Assembly (NCBI RefSeq): GCF_018687715.1
Contig: NC_056762.1
Coordinates: 35,638,864-35,702,863 of the forward strand
DNA: 64,000 nucleotides
Reading direction: 5' to 3'
DNA from: Carya illinoinensis
Lineage: Eukaryota > Streptophyta > Magnoliopsida > Fagales > Juglandaceae
Positions 12,250 to 27,665 of this stretch are shown here, in pieces (the first letter of the stretch is position 1; each line of letters begins with the position of its first letter). A program made the position numbers and the translations under genes. The notes beneath the pieces were generated by a model, which was given only the letters and a program-made list of their open reading frames with translations, was not told the origin of the DNA and made no database searches.

Positions 12250-12460
12250 AAGCCTCTTTGACGCTTGGGGTTGACCACTGGGTAAAAAGATTTTTTTTTT
12301 TATTTAATAATTAAAAAAGTGATTTTAAATATATTGATGTATTTTTTTTTTACTTAATGATTAAGAAAGTGATTAAAAAAATGTGAAATGGAAAATGAAA
12401 AAAAAAAAAAATTAACGCTGGCGGCACATTTGGGGGCGGCATAGTAGCCGGACCCATGCA
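12250..12460. mobile_element. MITE with GCCGC-type ends
   Basis: Compared with unit A (caatgcatgaaccg, about 7477-7490), unit B is interrupted by about 210 bp between aatgcatgaagg (about 12236-12247) and catgcatgaaccg (about 12454-12466). That gives an approximate 9-bp flanking repeat atgcatgaa. The insert has a ggttgaccactgggt start and a gcggcatagtagcc end and strongly resembles the element at 54920-55160. A 9-bp duplication would suggest a Mutator-type MITE. Confidence 0.6.
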
Positions 12461-13611
12461 TGAACCGTTTATATAATCTAGCTTTTGGCTCTCCATCATG
12501 ATTAACATGACAAAGCAATAGAAAATTCTTTTTAAGAATTGAAATGAAATAGCAGCCGTCCTAATTAGTTGATCAAGTACTCGAAGAAACTTATTTTGTA
12601 CCTGAAGCTCAGCTCATGATGTCTTATCCTAATTGAATTAATAATTTTAAGCTTTATTTATTTATTTGTTTAGGAAAAAGAAAAATTAAAATTTCAACCA
12701 CGGATTTTGAAGGGTAAGAAAGCTGCTGAGTTGGAAAGGCAAGAGCATATAAGTCATCCTCACCTATATCAACACTGGAAAGGCTAGGGTTTGGCATGCA
12801 CCGAGCCAAAAGGCCGATAACTCAATCCTACAATGCATGCATGATCTTGAGTCTTCCTAGCTCTAGCTACTTCATAACCCCAAATATTCCCCCAATTAAG
12901 TATAATTTATAGGGGTGGTGATCTTGGTGTACCTACCCATAAACGACAACCAATGTGTGCGTGTCTATATATATAAATATATATTATATTAATACCTACC
13001 TACTACCATTAATCCTCCAACCATAAGCAATGGGGAATTGAAAAAAAAAAATCTAGTTGTCTATGTCATGAATATATATTAGGCTGGATACCACAAATTA
13101 ACTCGTACAATAAGACGATTTGAAAATTGAATGGTACTCGATGTCGAAAGGTTCGGCACATTATTCGGGGATATTGAACCGGATCGGAGTCGTCTGGCCT
13201 TTTGGCTCATGAGGGCGAGAGATCATCACCCTTTTGGCTTATATTGCAACTCATTAATTGATCAATTAAGCTGTTTTGTTTACTTTAGAGAATCTCATGA
13301 TCATGAGTATCTAGCTAGGGCCCTACTCTATAACCAGACATATATTTTTAATCTATATACTTTGGAAAATTCTAATTTCATCACTCTTCCACGTATGCCA
13401 TTTTTGGCCTATATATAAAGCTAGCACCTATATATTAGTGTGACTCACTTTTTTGATAAATTATTCGTACAAATTTTAAATAAATAAATTTTATATAACT
13501 TTTTGTAAAACAAAAAAAAAATTAATTAAAAAAATTGAAAGAAAAAACTTATTTTTTTATTAGTGTGACTTATTTTTTGATAAAAAAAATAATAAAAAAT
13601 TTAACTATTTA

Positions 13612-14202
13612 AGACTTGTATCTGACTAGATACTTCATTATTTGTCATTCCTAATTTTATACTGGCTTTGTATTCAACCCAGGGCAAGAAACAGCATAAA
13701 TTAACCATGCAAACACTTAACGTTATACTTCCATAACGTCATTTACAATGGCAAAGATGCTGGTAATGCCACTGCATCCGCCATTGTTGCAGCTCCTGAA
13801 GGAGCAAACTTAACCGTCTTAGCAAGCCAATTTTCATTTCGGGAACATCGTCGTTTTCGACGACCCCATTACCCCTGACAACAATCTCCACACAGAGCCT
13901 GTAGGCAGGGCACAGGGCCTTTACTTACACGACACAATTATGAACACTTTCACAGCTTGGCTAGGCTTCACGTTTGTTCTTAATTAATAGCACAGGCCAC
14001 TTTAGGCGCGCACTATAAACTTCATCATTGGAGATGCGGGCGAAGGCTAGGGATACTTCTGTCGTGGGTGGGACAGGAGATTTCTTCATGCATCGTGGTT
14101 TTGCTACTATTTGACGGACAAGTATATATAATGACTGATGCATATGACGGAAAAGTATATTTCAGGCTCCGGGTCGACTTTAAGTTCTATGAATGTTGGT
14201 GA
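13612..14202 (+). pseudogene. dirigent protein pseudogene
   Basis: This aligns along its length with the intact gene at 10755-11309, from agatacttcatt at 13636 to the shared end tgttggtga at 14202. It is broken many times. The start ATG is lost (ttgtat in its place) and the signal-peptide region is scrambled with a taa before the domain. Several 1-4 bp insertions shift the frame, for example near 13770, 13828, 13938, 13985 and 14020. The GAD segment is deleted to gagatgcgggcg and a short local duplication adds about 26 bp near 14115-14150. Patches such as [10 protein letters not shown] and [12 protein letters not shown] survive in different frames. No functional product can be made. Confidence 0.92.
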
Positions 14203-17070
<2,868 letters not shown>

Positions 17071-17724
17071 TTTTGTTGATGACGGATTTTGGAGTACTTT
17101 GTTGAATGATTCTGAATCATTCGATCTAATGGTCGTTCTTTTCTTTTTATTATTAAATCCGGAATATTCCTTGAGAACTCAATGGAGAATAGCAGCTTCA
17201 TCATTGGTATTCAGGAAGGAATAATTGTATCCAATTCAAGCTCCTTCATGTTTCCTGTCTTTTCGCTCTCTTTTTATGAGTACGGCCAGTGCTATATATG
17301 TTATAATTCCTTGAAGTTTCAGAACGACCCGCGTTTGAATATAATGGAATTTTATTGATCACATGTGAATATTTTTATTAGAACCTATATATATATGTAT
17401 ATATATACACACACACGCACGACCACATGCCCCTTAAATGTTCAATGTTTTATATTTCATGTGCATCTTCATGTTAACGTGTAGACTAATATGTATATAT
17501 ATATGCGGTTGTGCCATAATGTCTGAACAGCACTAGCTACTTACAATATTAATGTATTTTTAAAACTTCAAGATTGACCAAATTAGAATGCGATACATGC
17601 AAAGTTAAAAGACCAAGGAAAATTGTTACTCATTAATAATATAATTAATTTTTTTTTTCATGTAAAATACACCTTGCATCATCAAATTATCAAAACAAAT
17701 TAGTATATAACAGTTCTCTCAAAC

Positions 17725-18065
17725 TGTTGAAATCAACCCAAGTGTGAAATGGGTTTGGGTTTGCAGCCACCAACTCTTGTTCACCCACCACCACCCACCA
17801 TTGTTAGGCCACCCACTCTCTCCCAAGTTAGAAGAAGCTGCAAATGGTGGGTTGCTCTTTCCTATAAATAGGAGAGAGCTCAGATGCAAAATAAGGCAGT
17901 GGGTGAAGAGAGAAAGAGGGACGTGAGAGAGAGAAATAGAATTTTGTAGAATATTTTGTAAATCTCGTATAAATTCTATAAAAGAGGCTCCATTGGATGT
18001 AAGCAATTTGTTGAACCACTTTAAAATTGTCTTGTGTGATTTTTGAACAGGCCGGAGGCGCAACA
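17725..18065 (+). repeat. Copia 5' LTR
   Basis: 341 bp starting TGTTGAAATC and ending GGCGCAACA, with TGTTG/CAACA inverted ends. A promoter-like tcctataaataggagagag (about 17859-17877) should be the TATA region and marks the U3/R side. Confidence 0.95.
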
Positions 18066-18067
18066 AT

Positions 18068-18079
18068 TGGTATCAGAGC
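18068..18079 (+). other. Copia primer-binding site (initiator tRNA-Met)
   Basis: TGGTATCAGAGC begins three bases after the 5' LTR and is the standard plant sequence complementary to the 3' end of initiator tRNA-Met. Confidence 0.95.
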
Positions 18080-18547
18080 TTTGGTTTTGTACTGTCTAGA
18101 AAAATCAAGTTGATCAAAATCAACTTTTGACCACACAGTAATGTTTCTCGCATCAAGACGAATCTGTTGCCGCAAACGGCATCAAAAACAGATGTCGGAG
18201 GAGCTCGTACCCACCCCTAGAAGTTGGAGAGTGCACAGACACGCCAAAATCGCGTCAGAGGAAGAAGATGAGTGGGAAACACGCGCCCACGCGCCCCCAC
18301 TCGCGTCTGGAGGAAGAAGACGTGTGGAATACACTCTCCCACGCTCAGGCACGCGCTCCCACGCGCTACTGTAGCATAAGGCTGATCTGAACCGTCTAAA
18401 AGTTACAGATCAATTTTGGGCTAGATCTAAGCCATTCGGAGTCCGATTTCAACGATCAGATAGTGGTTTCTAACTATTTGGATCATTCTGGACTCATCCG
18501 TACGATTAGAATTTCAAAATGTTTTGTCTAAATTTTTCTAAATTCAA

Positions 18548-21500
18548 ATGGAACATTCTGGAAGAGACAAGAGCTCTGAACATGCCAGTAGCTCAGGACG
18601 TCGGTCCACTATGTCAAATGCCAAGTTTGAAGTTGAGAAGTTCGATGGAACAAGCAATTTTGACATGTAGCAGTGTGAAGTAATGGACGTTTTAATCCAA
18701 CAAGAGTTGGATATTGCGTTGGGAGGAAAGCCAGATGATATGATTGATCAGGGTTGGAAGAAACTAAATACTCAAGCTTGTAGGATTATGCCTTACCAAA
18801 GAACAAAAGTATTTTGTCATGAGAGAGACAGATGTTAGGGTGCTTTGGCAGAAATTGGAGGATAAGTTCATGAAGAAGAGCATTGAGAGTCGTTTGCACT
18901 TGAAGAAGAAGCTCTTCAGATTCCAATTTCGTGAAAGTATTTCAATGTCTGAACATCTAAATAATTATAACCAAATTCTTGCTGATTTGTTAAACTTGGA
19001 TGTTAAAATCGAAGATGAAGATAAGGTTTTACTACTGTTGAATTCCTTGCCTGATACATATAAGCATTTAATTACTACTCTATTGTATGAGAAGGAAAAG
19101 ATTAGTTTTGAAGATGTATCTATCTCTTTAATTAGCAATGAGTACCGGATAAAAGATAAACAGGTACAACAAGATACATCAAGTGAAGCGCTAACAGCAA
19201 GGGGGAGACAACAGTCAAGGTATCCCAGAAGGAGGAAAGGTTTTCATTCGAAAACCCGAGCCATATCACGTGGTTCATCAGTCGGCAGAAAACTCGCCAG
19301 AGACGAGTGTTCCTTTTATCACAACAAAGGACACTGGAGGAAGGATTGTCCAAACCAGAAGGGACGACAGCAGAATCAACCCTCCACAGCCAATGTCATG
19401 GACAGAGATGACTAGTCAGATTTTGCCTTGGCAGGTTCATCATCCATTTGTCATTCCGATAAATGGATTATGGATTCCGGATGTACCTATCATATGTATC
19501 CCAATCGGAACTGGTTTACTGACTTCACAAAAATTGATGGTGGAGCAGTACTTATGGGCAATGATAGTGCCTGTAAGACTCAAAGAATAGGTAACATTCG
19601 GTTAAAACTGCACGATGGCAGCGTCAAGACTCTGACAGAAGTTCGGTACGTTCCGGACTTGCAGAAGAATCTCATCTCACTGGGATCTCTGGATTCAAAG
19701 GGGTTCAGAATCGCCATTGAAGACGGAACTCTCAAAGTACTAATGGGAGTTCAGGTGGCAATGAAGGGCTTGAGGGAAGGAAACTTGTACTTCTTGCAAG
19801 GAAGTACTGTTAGTGGAAGAGCTTCCACAGGCTGTGAGAAGCTAGATGAGACTGATGACGACACCACTAGTCTTTGGCATATGTGTATGGGACACGCAGG
19901 AGAAAAAGTTTTGCAAACACTGGTGAAACAAAGCTTACTCAAAGGTGCCAAGACAGGTAAACTGTCTTTCTGTGAGTACTGTGTATTGGGAAAGTAGAGG
20001 CAGATCAAGTTTGGAACCGCAGTACACAATACACAGGGAATACTTGACTATGTGCATTCTGATGTTTGGGGACCTACCCAAAATGCATTTTTGGGAGGTA
20101 AACATTGGTTTGTAACTTTTGTTGATGATTATTCTCGTCGTGTGTGGGTGTATACGATGAAGAATAAAAATGAAATGCTGAAAATCTTCCTTGATTGGAA
20201 GAAAATGGTTGAGACTCAGACCGGCAGGAAGATCAAGCGGCTCAGATCTGATAATGGAGGTGAGTACACTTCAGACTCCTTCATGGAAGTATACTGGTGA
20301 GAGGGAATTGTCAGACACTTCACGGTACGAGGTAAACCACAGCAGAACAGTGTGGCAGAACGAATGAATCGTACCTTATTAAAGAAACTGCAATGTATGT
20401 TGCTGAATATTGGATTCAGTAAACAATTTTGGGCTAAAGCTGTGACATATGTCTGCCACCTCATCAACCGACTACCCGCAGCTGGCAATGGCGGAAAGAC
20501 ACCCATTGAAATGTGGAGAGGTAAACATGCTACTGATTATGACTTTTTACACATTTTCGGATGTCCTGCTTACTATCATGCTAAAGAAAGTAAGCTTGAT
20601 CCTAGAGCCAAGAAAGCAAAATTCTTGGGCTTTAGTACTGGTGTAAAAGGGTATAGACTTTGTTGTGTAGAGTCCAAAAAGGTAATCATCAGTAGAGATG
20701 TTACATTCAACGAATCTGAGATGCTTAAGTCATATAAGCATAAAGATTCCAGTGAAGGCAGCTGTGATGACGAAACATCAAATGATTCGCAAAGTGTGGA
20801 GTTTATTACTTCAAAGAAGTTGGGAAAGCATGGACAAGATGAGGTTGATAATCCAGTACCTCCATGTCAACCCGAGTCAATAGCAACCAACAAACCGAGA
20901 TGAGAGAAACGTGTACCGACACGTTATGCAGACTATGTGACATATGCATTACCAGCTGAAGGGGGTGAGATCCCAATCACTTACAGAGAAGCCATACAGT
21001 CCAGTGAACAAGTTGAATGGACAAAGGCGATGAATGAAGAGATGCAGTCTCTTCACCAGAACCAGACTTAGGAGCTTGTGCCGCTTCCAAAAGGAAAGAA
21101 GACAATTGGTTGTAAATGGATCTTCAATCAGAAAGATGATCAAGCTGCTAAAAATGGAGTGCAATACAAAGCTAGGTTGGTAGCCAAGGGCTACGCTCAG
21201 ACAGAGCGAATTGACTACAGTGAAGTATTCTCTCCTGTTGTGAAGCATTCATCCATTCGGATATTGCTAACTTTGGTTGCACAATATGATCTTGAGTTAG
21301 CACAGCTTGATGTAAAGACAACTTTCTTACATGGTGATCTGAAAGAGGAGATTTATCTGTCCCAACCAGAAGGATTCAAAGAAGCTGGCAAAGAAAATTG
21401 GGTATGCAGTCTGAAGAAGTCTCTCTATGGCTTGAAGCAGTCACCTCGGCAATGGTACAAGCGTTTCGACCGCTTTATGTTGGATCTGAAATACACTCAT

Positions 21501-22538
21501 TGCCAATACGATCATTGTGTATATTTCAGAAAACTTGCAAATGGATCTTTCATTTATTTGCTTTTATATGTAGATGATATGTTAATTGCATGTAAAAGCA
21601 AGGGAGAGATAGATCGCTTAAAAACTCAGTTAAGTAATGAGTTTGAAATGAAAGATCTGGGAGAAACACGAAAAATCCTGGGGATGGAGATCAGAAAAGA
21701 TAGGGTGAAAGGTATAGTTTACCTTACTCAGAAGCAGTATCTGAAGAGAATACTGCAACGATTCAACATCGACTCGAAGACGAAGCCGGTGAGTACTCCT
21801 ATGGCCCCATATTTCAAGCTCAGTGCATTGCAGTCTCCTAAAATCGATGAAGAGCGGGACTACATAAGGAATGTCCCATATGCAAGTGTTGTTGGAAGCT
21901 TAATGTATGCCATGGTGTGTACACGACCTGATATCTCCCAAGCCGTTAGCTTAGTCAGTCGCTATATGCATAATCCTGAAAAGGTTCATTGGCATGCGGC
22001 TAGGTGGATTCTATGGTATATTGCTGGGACCGTAGATGTTGGTTTGAGGTTCGAGAAGAGTGAAGATAGTCTAGTAACTGGATATGTTGACTCAGACTAT
22101 ACAGGTGATCTTGACAAATGCCGATCGACAACTGGTTATGTGTTCATTATGGCTGGAGGACCAGTTAGTTGGCGATCAACTTTGTAGTCAACAATTGCAC
22201 TATCATCAACTGAGGCTGAATACATGGCTATAATAGAAGCCGTGAAAGAAGCTATTTGGTTACAGGGATTGGTAACAGATTTGGGCTTTAAACAGCAAGA
22301 GGTTACCATTTACTATGACAGTCAGAGTGCAATTCATTTGATCAAGAATCAAGTATATCACTCTCGAACAAAACATATAGATGTCCGATTTCACTTTATA
22401 CGTGAAATATTAGAAGAAGATGACATCAAACTTCAAAAGATTGGCACTGAAGATAATCCGACAGATATGTTGACAAAGGTCGTCACAGGAATCAAGTTCC
22501 AACACTGTTTGAACTTGATCAGTATTGAACACTGCTAA
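18548..22538 (+). pseudogene. Copia gag-pol polyprotein, broken
   Basis: The first ATG after the leader is 18548 (MEHSGRD). The gag region runs to about 19412 with an LNNYNQILADLLNLD-type core. Its zinc knuckle (about 19305-19352) reads CSFYHNKGHWRKDC, with Tyr where the second Cys belongs. Protease has the active-site DSGC at about 19473. Integrase has the H..H and CEYC zinc site, then catalytic Asp in DVWGP (20056), Asp in DNGGEY (20248) and Glu in VAERMNRT (20355). Reverse transcriptase has YVDDM at 21567-21581. RNase H carries DSDYTGD, STEAEY and YYDSQSA. Stops occur at 18668, 19413, 19995, 20298, 20901, 21069 and 22185, and a frameshift lies between about 18768 and 18795. Confidence 0.93.
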
Positions 22539-22656
22539 GCACCCTCGGGTGCATTGGAGCGCATTCAACAACGGAAGTCTCTCATGTCAAAGAATGGGGT
22601 GCATTCATTTGAAAAATGAATCAGTTTGTAAGCATCCTGGTATGGCACACTTGGGT

Positions 22657-22668
22657 GAAGGGGGTGAT
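22657..22668 (+). other. Copia polypurine tract
   Basis: gaagggggtgat lies directly before the 3' LTR, in the position where plus-strand DNA synthesis is primed. Confidence 0.8.
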
Positions 22669-23009
22669 TGTTGAAATCAACCCAAGTGTGAAATGGGTTT
22701 GGGTTTGTAGCCACCAACTCTTGTTCACCCACCACCACCCACCATTGTTAGGCCACCCACTCTCTCCCAAGTCAGAAGAAGTTACAAATGGTGGGCTGCT
22801 CTTTCTTATAAATAGGAGAGAGCTCAGATGCAAAATAAGGCAGTGGGTGAAGAGAGAAAAAGGGACGTGAGAGAGAGAAATAGAATTTTGTAGAGTATTT
22901 TGTAAATCTCGTACAAATTCTATAAAAGAGGCTCCAGTGGACGTAAACAATTTGCTGAACCACTTTAAAATTGTCTTGTGTGATTTTTAGACAGGCCGGA
23001 GGCACAACA
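22669..23009 (+). repeat. Copia 3' LTR
   Basis: 341 bp starting TGTTGAAATC and ending GGCACAACA, the same length as the 5' LTR with no indels and about 16 substitutions. Confidence 0.95.
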
Positions 23010-23014
23010 CAAAC

Positions 23015-23745
23015 CACGTAGGATAGCTAGCTAGAACTCCAGATGATTTAGTAATTTGCTGTTTTCAATTAATTAAACAAGAAATATTCATATTCACCTA
23101 TTATCTGTGGCCGGTGATAATCTGGATTTCTCCTTGCTAGGTCGAAGCTAGCTATAATTAGCTTGGTCCTAATTATTAATTCCTGTATATAACATAAGAT
23201 CAGTTTGTGTATATATGTATATATATATATATATATATATAAATATAGCTCGATGATCAATATATATCGAAATCTTTTGTGGTTTATCAAGACGTAAATT
23301 GTAAGGTACCCAAAACTAGAGTCCCGGCCACGTACAGCCCCTTAAATGATTGAATTGAGTTGCGTACGTAAAGTGCATGAGCTAAAGCAATTAACCAGCT
23401 TTTACACAGAGAAAGAAGTTACGTCTTTTAGGGTGGTCCGTCCTCCAAACAATTGGCGTCTGAACTAAGGTTACATACGTATCCATTCCGTTATCTGTTA
23501 AATTCCCTTTATAATGTGTTAATTTAGACCATATATGATCATCACATGAGCCAGTATGATCCGGTCCTCAGAAACCTATTCATTCCATTTCTGTTAATCC
23601 TAGTTTCTATATATAATAATCAAACACGTCAAAAAACTTTGACCCATCGTGCGTGCTTGAATAAAATTATAGAACGTTTCTATAATAGTATCTTGATTTT
23701 CCTTAATCTTTCTTACTAATTTCTTGTGCTTGTAATATATATATA
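23015..23745. other. intergenic, no gene seen
   Basis: AT-rich DNA with an (AT)n run near 23215-23241. This is the sequence that adjoined 17724 before the Copia insertion, so it is the distal 3' flank of the second dirigent gene. Confidence 0.4.
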
Positions 23746-23749
23746 TATG

Positions 23750-26180
23750 TTTTTTTTAATCGGTAAACCAAATTTTATTGATCATATATAAGAAAATAGG
23801 CAAAAGCCTAAATATACGGGACATGTACAAGAGTGTCGCTTTAGCATGCTAGTTCAGCAATACAAGAAACTCATGAAAGCTCATTCCATTGAGATTCTAC
23901 TTCAGTTTGAGAAAGGGAATTGAAATAACTCTTTTTTTTTTTTTTTTTTATCATCAAAGAGACGAAGATCACATGTCCATGAGTGATTCTCTCTCAATTT
24001 TATTAAAAAGCCCTCACTTATATTGGAGGAAAACCGTGATAACAATCAAATACTTGGGGGTTACAAGAATTCCAAACCCAAGTATGCAAAAAAAAACCAC
24101 TAAGAACAAACGAAAGAATTCTAAAAAAACCCATGTAAAAAAATCTGCAATTACTTTCGTCTCAAATATGGCAAACCACCCTTGTCAAGTCTTAAGAAAC
24201 CTCTTGCCAACCGAGAAAGACCAGTAGCAGAAGAGTAAGTAGAATTACTTTCCTTAGCTCCAAATTTTGCCAAGACGTCGGCCACCGTATTGTAGTCTCA
24301 ATAGATGTGTCTACTAGTGAAACGCATTTGACCAAGAAAGCTCATGATTTTCTCCCAGTAATCTTCTAGATACCACAAACCACACTTTTCATTATCAATT
24401 CAGTCAATAATCAATTTTGAATCCATCTCAATCTCAATAGCATCACAACCCATACTCCTAGCATGCCTCAAACCATAAAGCAAACCCAGAACCTCAGGAT
24501 GGTTATTAAAGTAGCAACCAATAGGAATAGAAAAGCCCAAATGCAACTCACCATCATGATCACGAATTACCCCTACTCTTGAAGCACCCAGGTTACCCAA
24601 TGAGCATCCATTAGCATTAAGTTTATACCAGCCACACTTTGGTTTCTCCCATCGCACAATCTTATCTCCCCTTATATAAGCATTCAGGATAGGAAGGTTT
24701 AAAGATTGAAGCAGTTCCTCATCTCGTTGATTGATATTAGTTTGGTCCTTAAATTTTAAGGCTAGGTTTAAGGCCACCCAGGACAACCAATATTTAATAG
24801 ATATCCAAACCGTATCAATAGATTCAAAGGAGCCCTCCATCCAAGCTTTACATCTTTGCCATCACAAACGCCAAGTGATAATAATAGGAAGGAGACCAAG
24901 AATCTTACCACAACAAGAGGAGTGTTTGGCCCAACAAAACCAACACACCATCCGCTCTTTCCAATTTCTTCCAATCAAATTTGGCATGCCTAAAAGGATA
25001 CAGGCCCGACACCAAATAAATATGTGATGCAAATTCACCCAAAGCAAGAACATGATCTTGATCCTCATAGGTTCCCAAAGCACAACAATCACACTTTGAA
25101 ACCAAAATAATACCCACTCTTCTCAATCTATCATTCACAAGAAGGCAAACATTCAAAGCTTTTCACATCAAAATCGACATTTTTTTGGGAAGAAAATGGT
25201 GCCAAACCCAATCCATCCACGGAAGCCTAGGTGATTGAGCACGAATACACTCCTAGGCACTTTTAGTGGAAAACCTTCATTTTAGGAACCCAAATAAGAA
25301 CATCCTCACCATTTTTTAAGTTTCCCAATTTTTCAATCAAGCTATCCGTATTTCCAAGCTAACCAATCTTTGAAAATGATCAATATGTCATCCTTCCCTA
25401 GATTTACACTCCGCCAACGTGAGAGAAGGGAGATCTATAATCTGTTGTTGATCAAACAAAGGACCCTCACCAACCCCTCCAAAAAGATAAATTTCCATTT
25501 TTTACCCTCCACAAGGCCACAAGGAGTTTTTTTGCACAAGAGGAAAGCTCTTCATAATCATAAGCCAAAATTGAGTTCCACTTCAAGAGTCAACTAGCGA
25601 GCTATGGTCCAAGCCCACATACTTGGCTAAGAAAAATTAAGACCAGAGAGATTTACCTTGGAGAAGATTCCAAGCAAGTTTCATATGAAGAGAACTTTGA
25701 ACTTCATTAAGATTTTGAAGACCCATGCCCCTTCCAAAATAGGTTTACACATTGCATCCCATGAACACCATTTCCTTTTTGGTTTTCCTTCCCGAACTCC
25801 CAAAATAAAGGTACTCATAAGCCTCTTAATCTTTTCCAACACCGTGAGTGGCGTAGACAAAATTGATAAGCAATGAATCGGAATACTTTGCAAAACATGC
25901 TTTAGTAAGAGAAGACGAGCACCGGTGGAGAGTAATTTAGCTTTCCAACCCTCTAATTTGTTTCAAATTTTATTAACTAAATCATCAAAGTGACGCATCA
26001 AAAAGTGCCCAGAAATAATATGAACCCCCAAATAAATAAAAGGTAATTTACCTTCAGTAAAACCAATCTGATGCAGAAGCATACGTCGTCTAGCCACAGT
26101 AATTTTATTGGAGAAAATTACCGAGGATTTTGCCTTGTTTACAACTTAACCCGACCAAGCTTCATAATCCTGATCAACGA
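23750..26180 (-). mobile_element. 5'-truncated LINE (RT thumb, zf-RVT, RNase H)
   Basis: Reading the minus strand from about 26180 down, the order is that of a plant L1-type LINE. First comes an SG.VVNKAKSSVIFSN segment, then PFIYLGVHI and WKAKLLSTGARLLLLKHVLQ, then QSIPIHCLSIL...FILG...KWCSWDAMCKP (25890-25700). Next is a zf-RVT region with VNDRLRRVGIILVSKCDCC (about 25140-25080). Last is an RNase H domain, WEKPKCGWYKLNANGCSLGN through EIEMDSKLIID (24650-24400), and NTVADVLAKFG near 24270. The catalytic reverse transcriptase core upstream is missing, frames shift several times and stops are present. The A/T-rich 3' end is near 23930-23950, and an associated repeat relic (23750-23895) abuts it. 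Confidence 0.88.
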
Positions 26181-26970
26181 CAGTACTGATCATGATCATA
26201 TTTATGCTCATGGGTTCTTTCAACCTCCTCCGAATTCAATACATCCATTTATTACCAAACCAAATTCATAAATTTGGAAAACCAAAATTCATTGAAGGTG
26301 ATCTTTTGCTACCCTTCTTCTCATTCTCATCCTCATCGATCTCTGGCTAGCTCCATTAATGCCATACCCAAAAAAAATAATCCAAGCTTACCGTCAATGC
26401 AGAATTCTGCATGGTGTTCTATTTCCATGGCATGCAATATTTATAATGTCAAGAATGTCAAGAATATGCCAATTCAGCAATCACAAAGGCACTTGCTTGG
26501 GCCAAGAATTCCATCTTTGTTTTGTCTTTGTTTTCGATTCTATTAACAAAATAAAAGCTCCATTAACCACATGATCGAAGGACACCGAGCAGTGTCTATG
26601 ATACTAAAGATAGGTGGTATATGAAACTTTATATTACTTGAAAAGTTTTTACTCTTTAAAATTTTTCTAATTGGGTTATAATTATTTCATTAACTAATCA
26701 TTTTAAAGTATAGATTTAGATATAGCTTAAGCCTCCTTTAACGCATTAGAAATTGTATTAGAGCTTATCTTAACAAAATATGTGGGATTTGAGTCATGCT
26801 ACCTACGATTAATAGGCTTCACATTATTTGAAAATGAAAAGTTCTTACTCTATATAATAATTATAATAAAATTTAAATTATATCATTAATTAATTCTTTT
26901 GAATTAAACCCAAATATGATATGGATCTCCCTAGCATTAGACAGCCAACTCATTGCACTCAATATTGATT

Positions 26971-27042
26971 TCTCCAAATGACATAGATAATATTTCTCCA
27001 AATGACATGGATAATATTTCTCCAAATGATATAGATATGATC
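26971..27042. repeat. 24-bp tandem repeat, 3 copies
   Basis: Three head-to-tail copies of tctccaaatgacatagataa plus tatt at 26971, 26995 and 27019. The third is slightly degenerate. Confidence 0.9.
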
Positions 27043-27099
27043 AAATAAATTTACCTTTAAACTTTTTTAGTTAAGAAAGTGTATCATACACCCTTAATG

Positions 27100-27300
27100 A
27101 CTCGTTTGATTACACGGATGAGATGAGGTGAAAATTGAAAGTTCAATAAAATCTTATTAGACTATAATTTTGTAATATTATTTTTGTTTTAAAATTTGAA
27201 AAAATTGAATTATTTTTTGTATTTTATTTGAGAGTTTGAAAAAATTGTAATGATTAGATGAGGTGAGATGAGATAGTTTGTGAAAACAAATCATATCTTA
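27100..27300. mobile_element. MITE, GAGATG family
   Basis: Begins cgtttgattacacggatgag and ends gatgaggtgagatgagatag followed by ttgtgaaaacaaatc. The ends are complementary (GTTTG..CAAAT/C) and the core matches the other family members. Confidence 0.7.
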
Positions 27301-27449
27301 GTTACTTGTAAGAAAAAGATTTTTCTTTAATTAATTTTAGTTTAAAAATAATTTATAATTTATCTCATTATTAAAAACTAACCTTATGACGATAAAAAAA
27401 TGTGTGATGTGAGCGCTGATCTAAAAAAAATGAGATTAATTCAGGCTAA

Positions 27450-27665
27450 GTTTAGATATAAAGATAATCCCAACTCATTTTATCTAATCATTGCAACTTT
27501 CTTAAATTTTCACACAAAATATATTAATAAACAACTCAATTTTTTTAAATCTCAAAATAATAATAATATTAAAAAATAATATTCTAACAATATTTTATTC
27601 AATTTTTAACTTTTATCTCAATTCATCTCATTTCAATTCACTATCCAAATCTCATCTAATTTTAT
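27450..27665. mobile_element. MITE, GAGATG family, opposite orientation
   Basis: Carries the complement of the family ends (caactcattttatctaatca at left, ctcatttcaattcactatcc at right) with a ttttattcaatttttaac core. Confidence 0.55.

Larger units (their letters stand above)
17725..23009 (+). mobile_element. full-length Ty1/Copia LTR retrotransposon, inactivated
   Basis: A 5285-bp element bounded by two 341-bp LTRs and flanked by an exact 5-bp target duplication, CAAAC, at 17720-17724 and 23010-23014. The domain order is gag, protease, integrase, reverse transcriptase, RNase H, that is, integrase before reverse transcriptase as in Copia (TNT1-like). A primer-binding site and a polypurine tract are in the expected places. 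The coding region has at least one frameshift and seven in-frame stops, so it cannot move on its own. By eye the LTRs differ at about 16 of 341 sites (15 of them transitions), so it inserted some millions of years ago at usual plant rates. Confidence 0.97.

Noticed and set aside
13961..14143. minus-strand 60-codon frame in the dirigent pseudogene
   Set aside because: It is antisense of a broken dirigent copy with no features of its own.
17744..18175. Frames in the Copia LTR and leader that look like small proteins
   Set aside because: They are repeated in the other LTR and lie in untranslated regulatory DNA.
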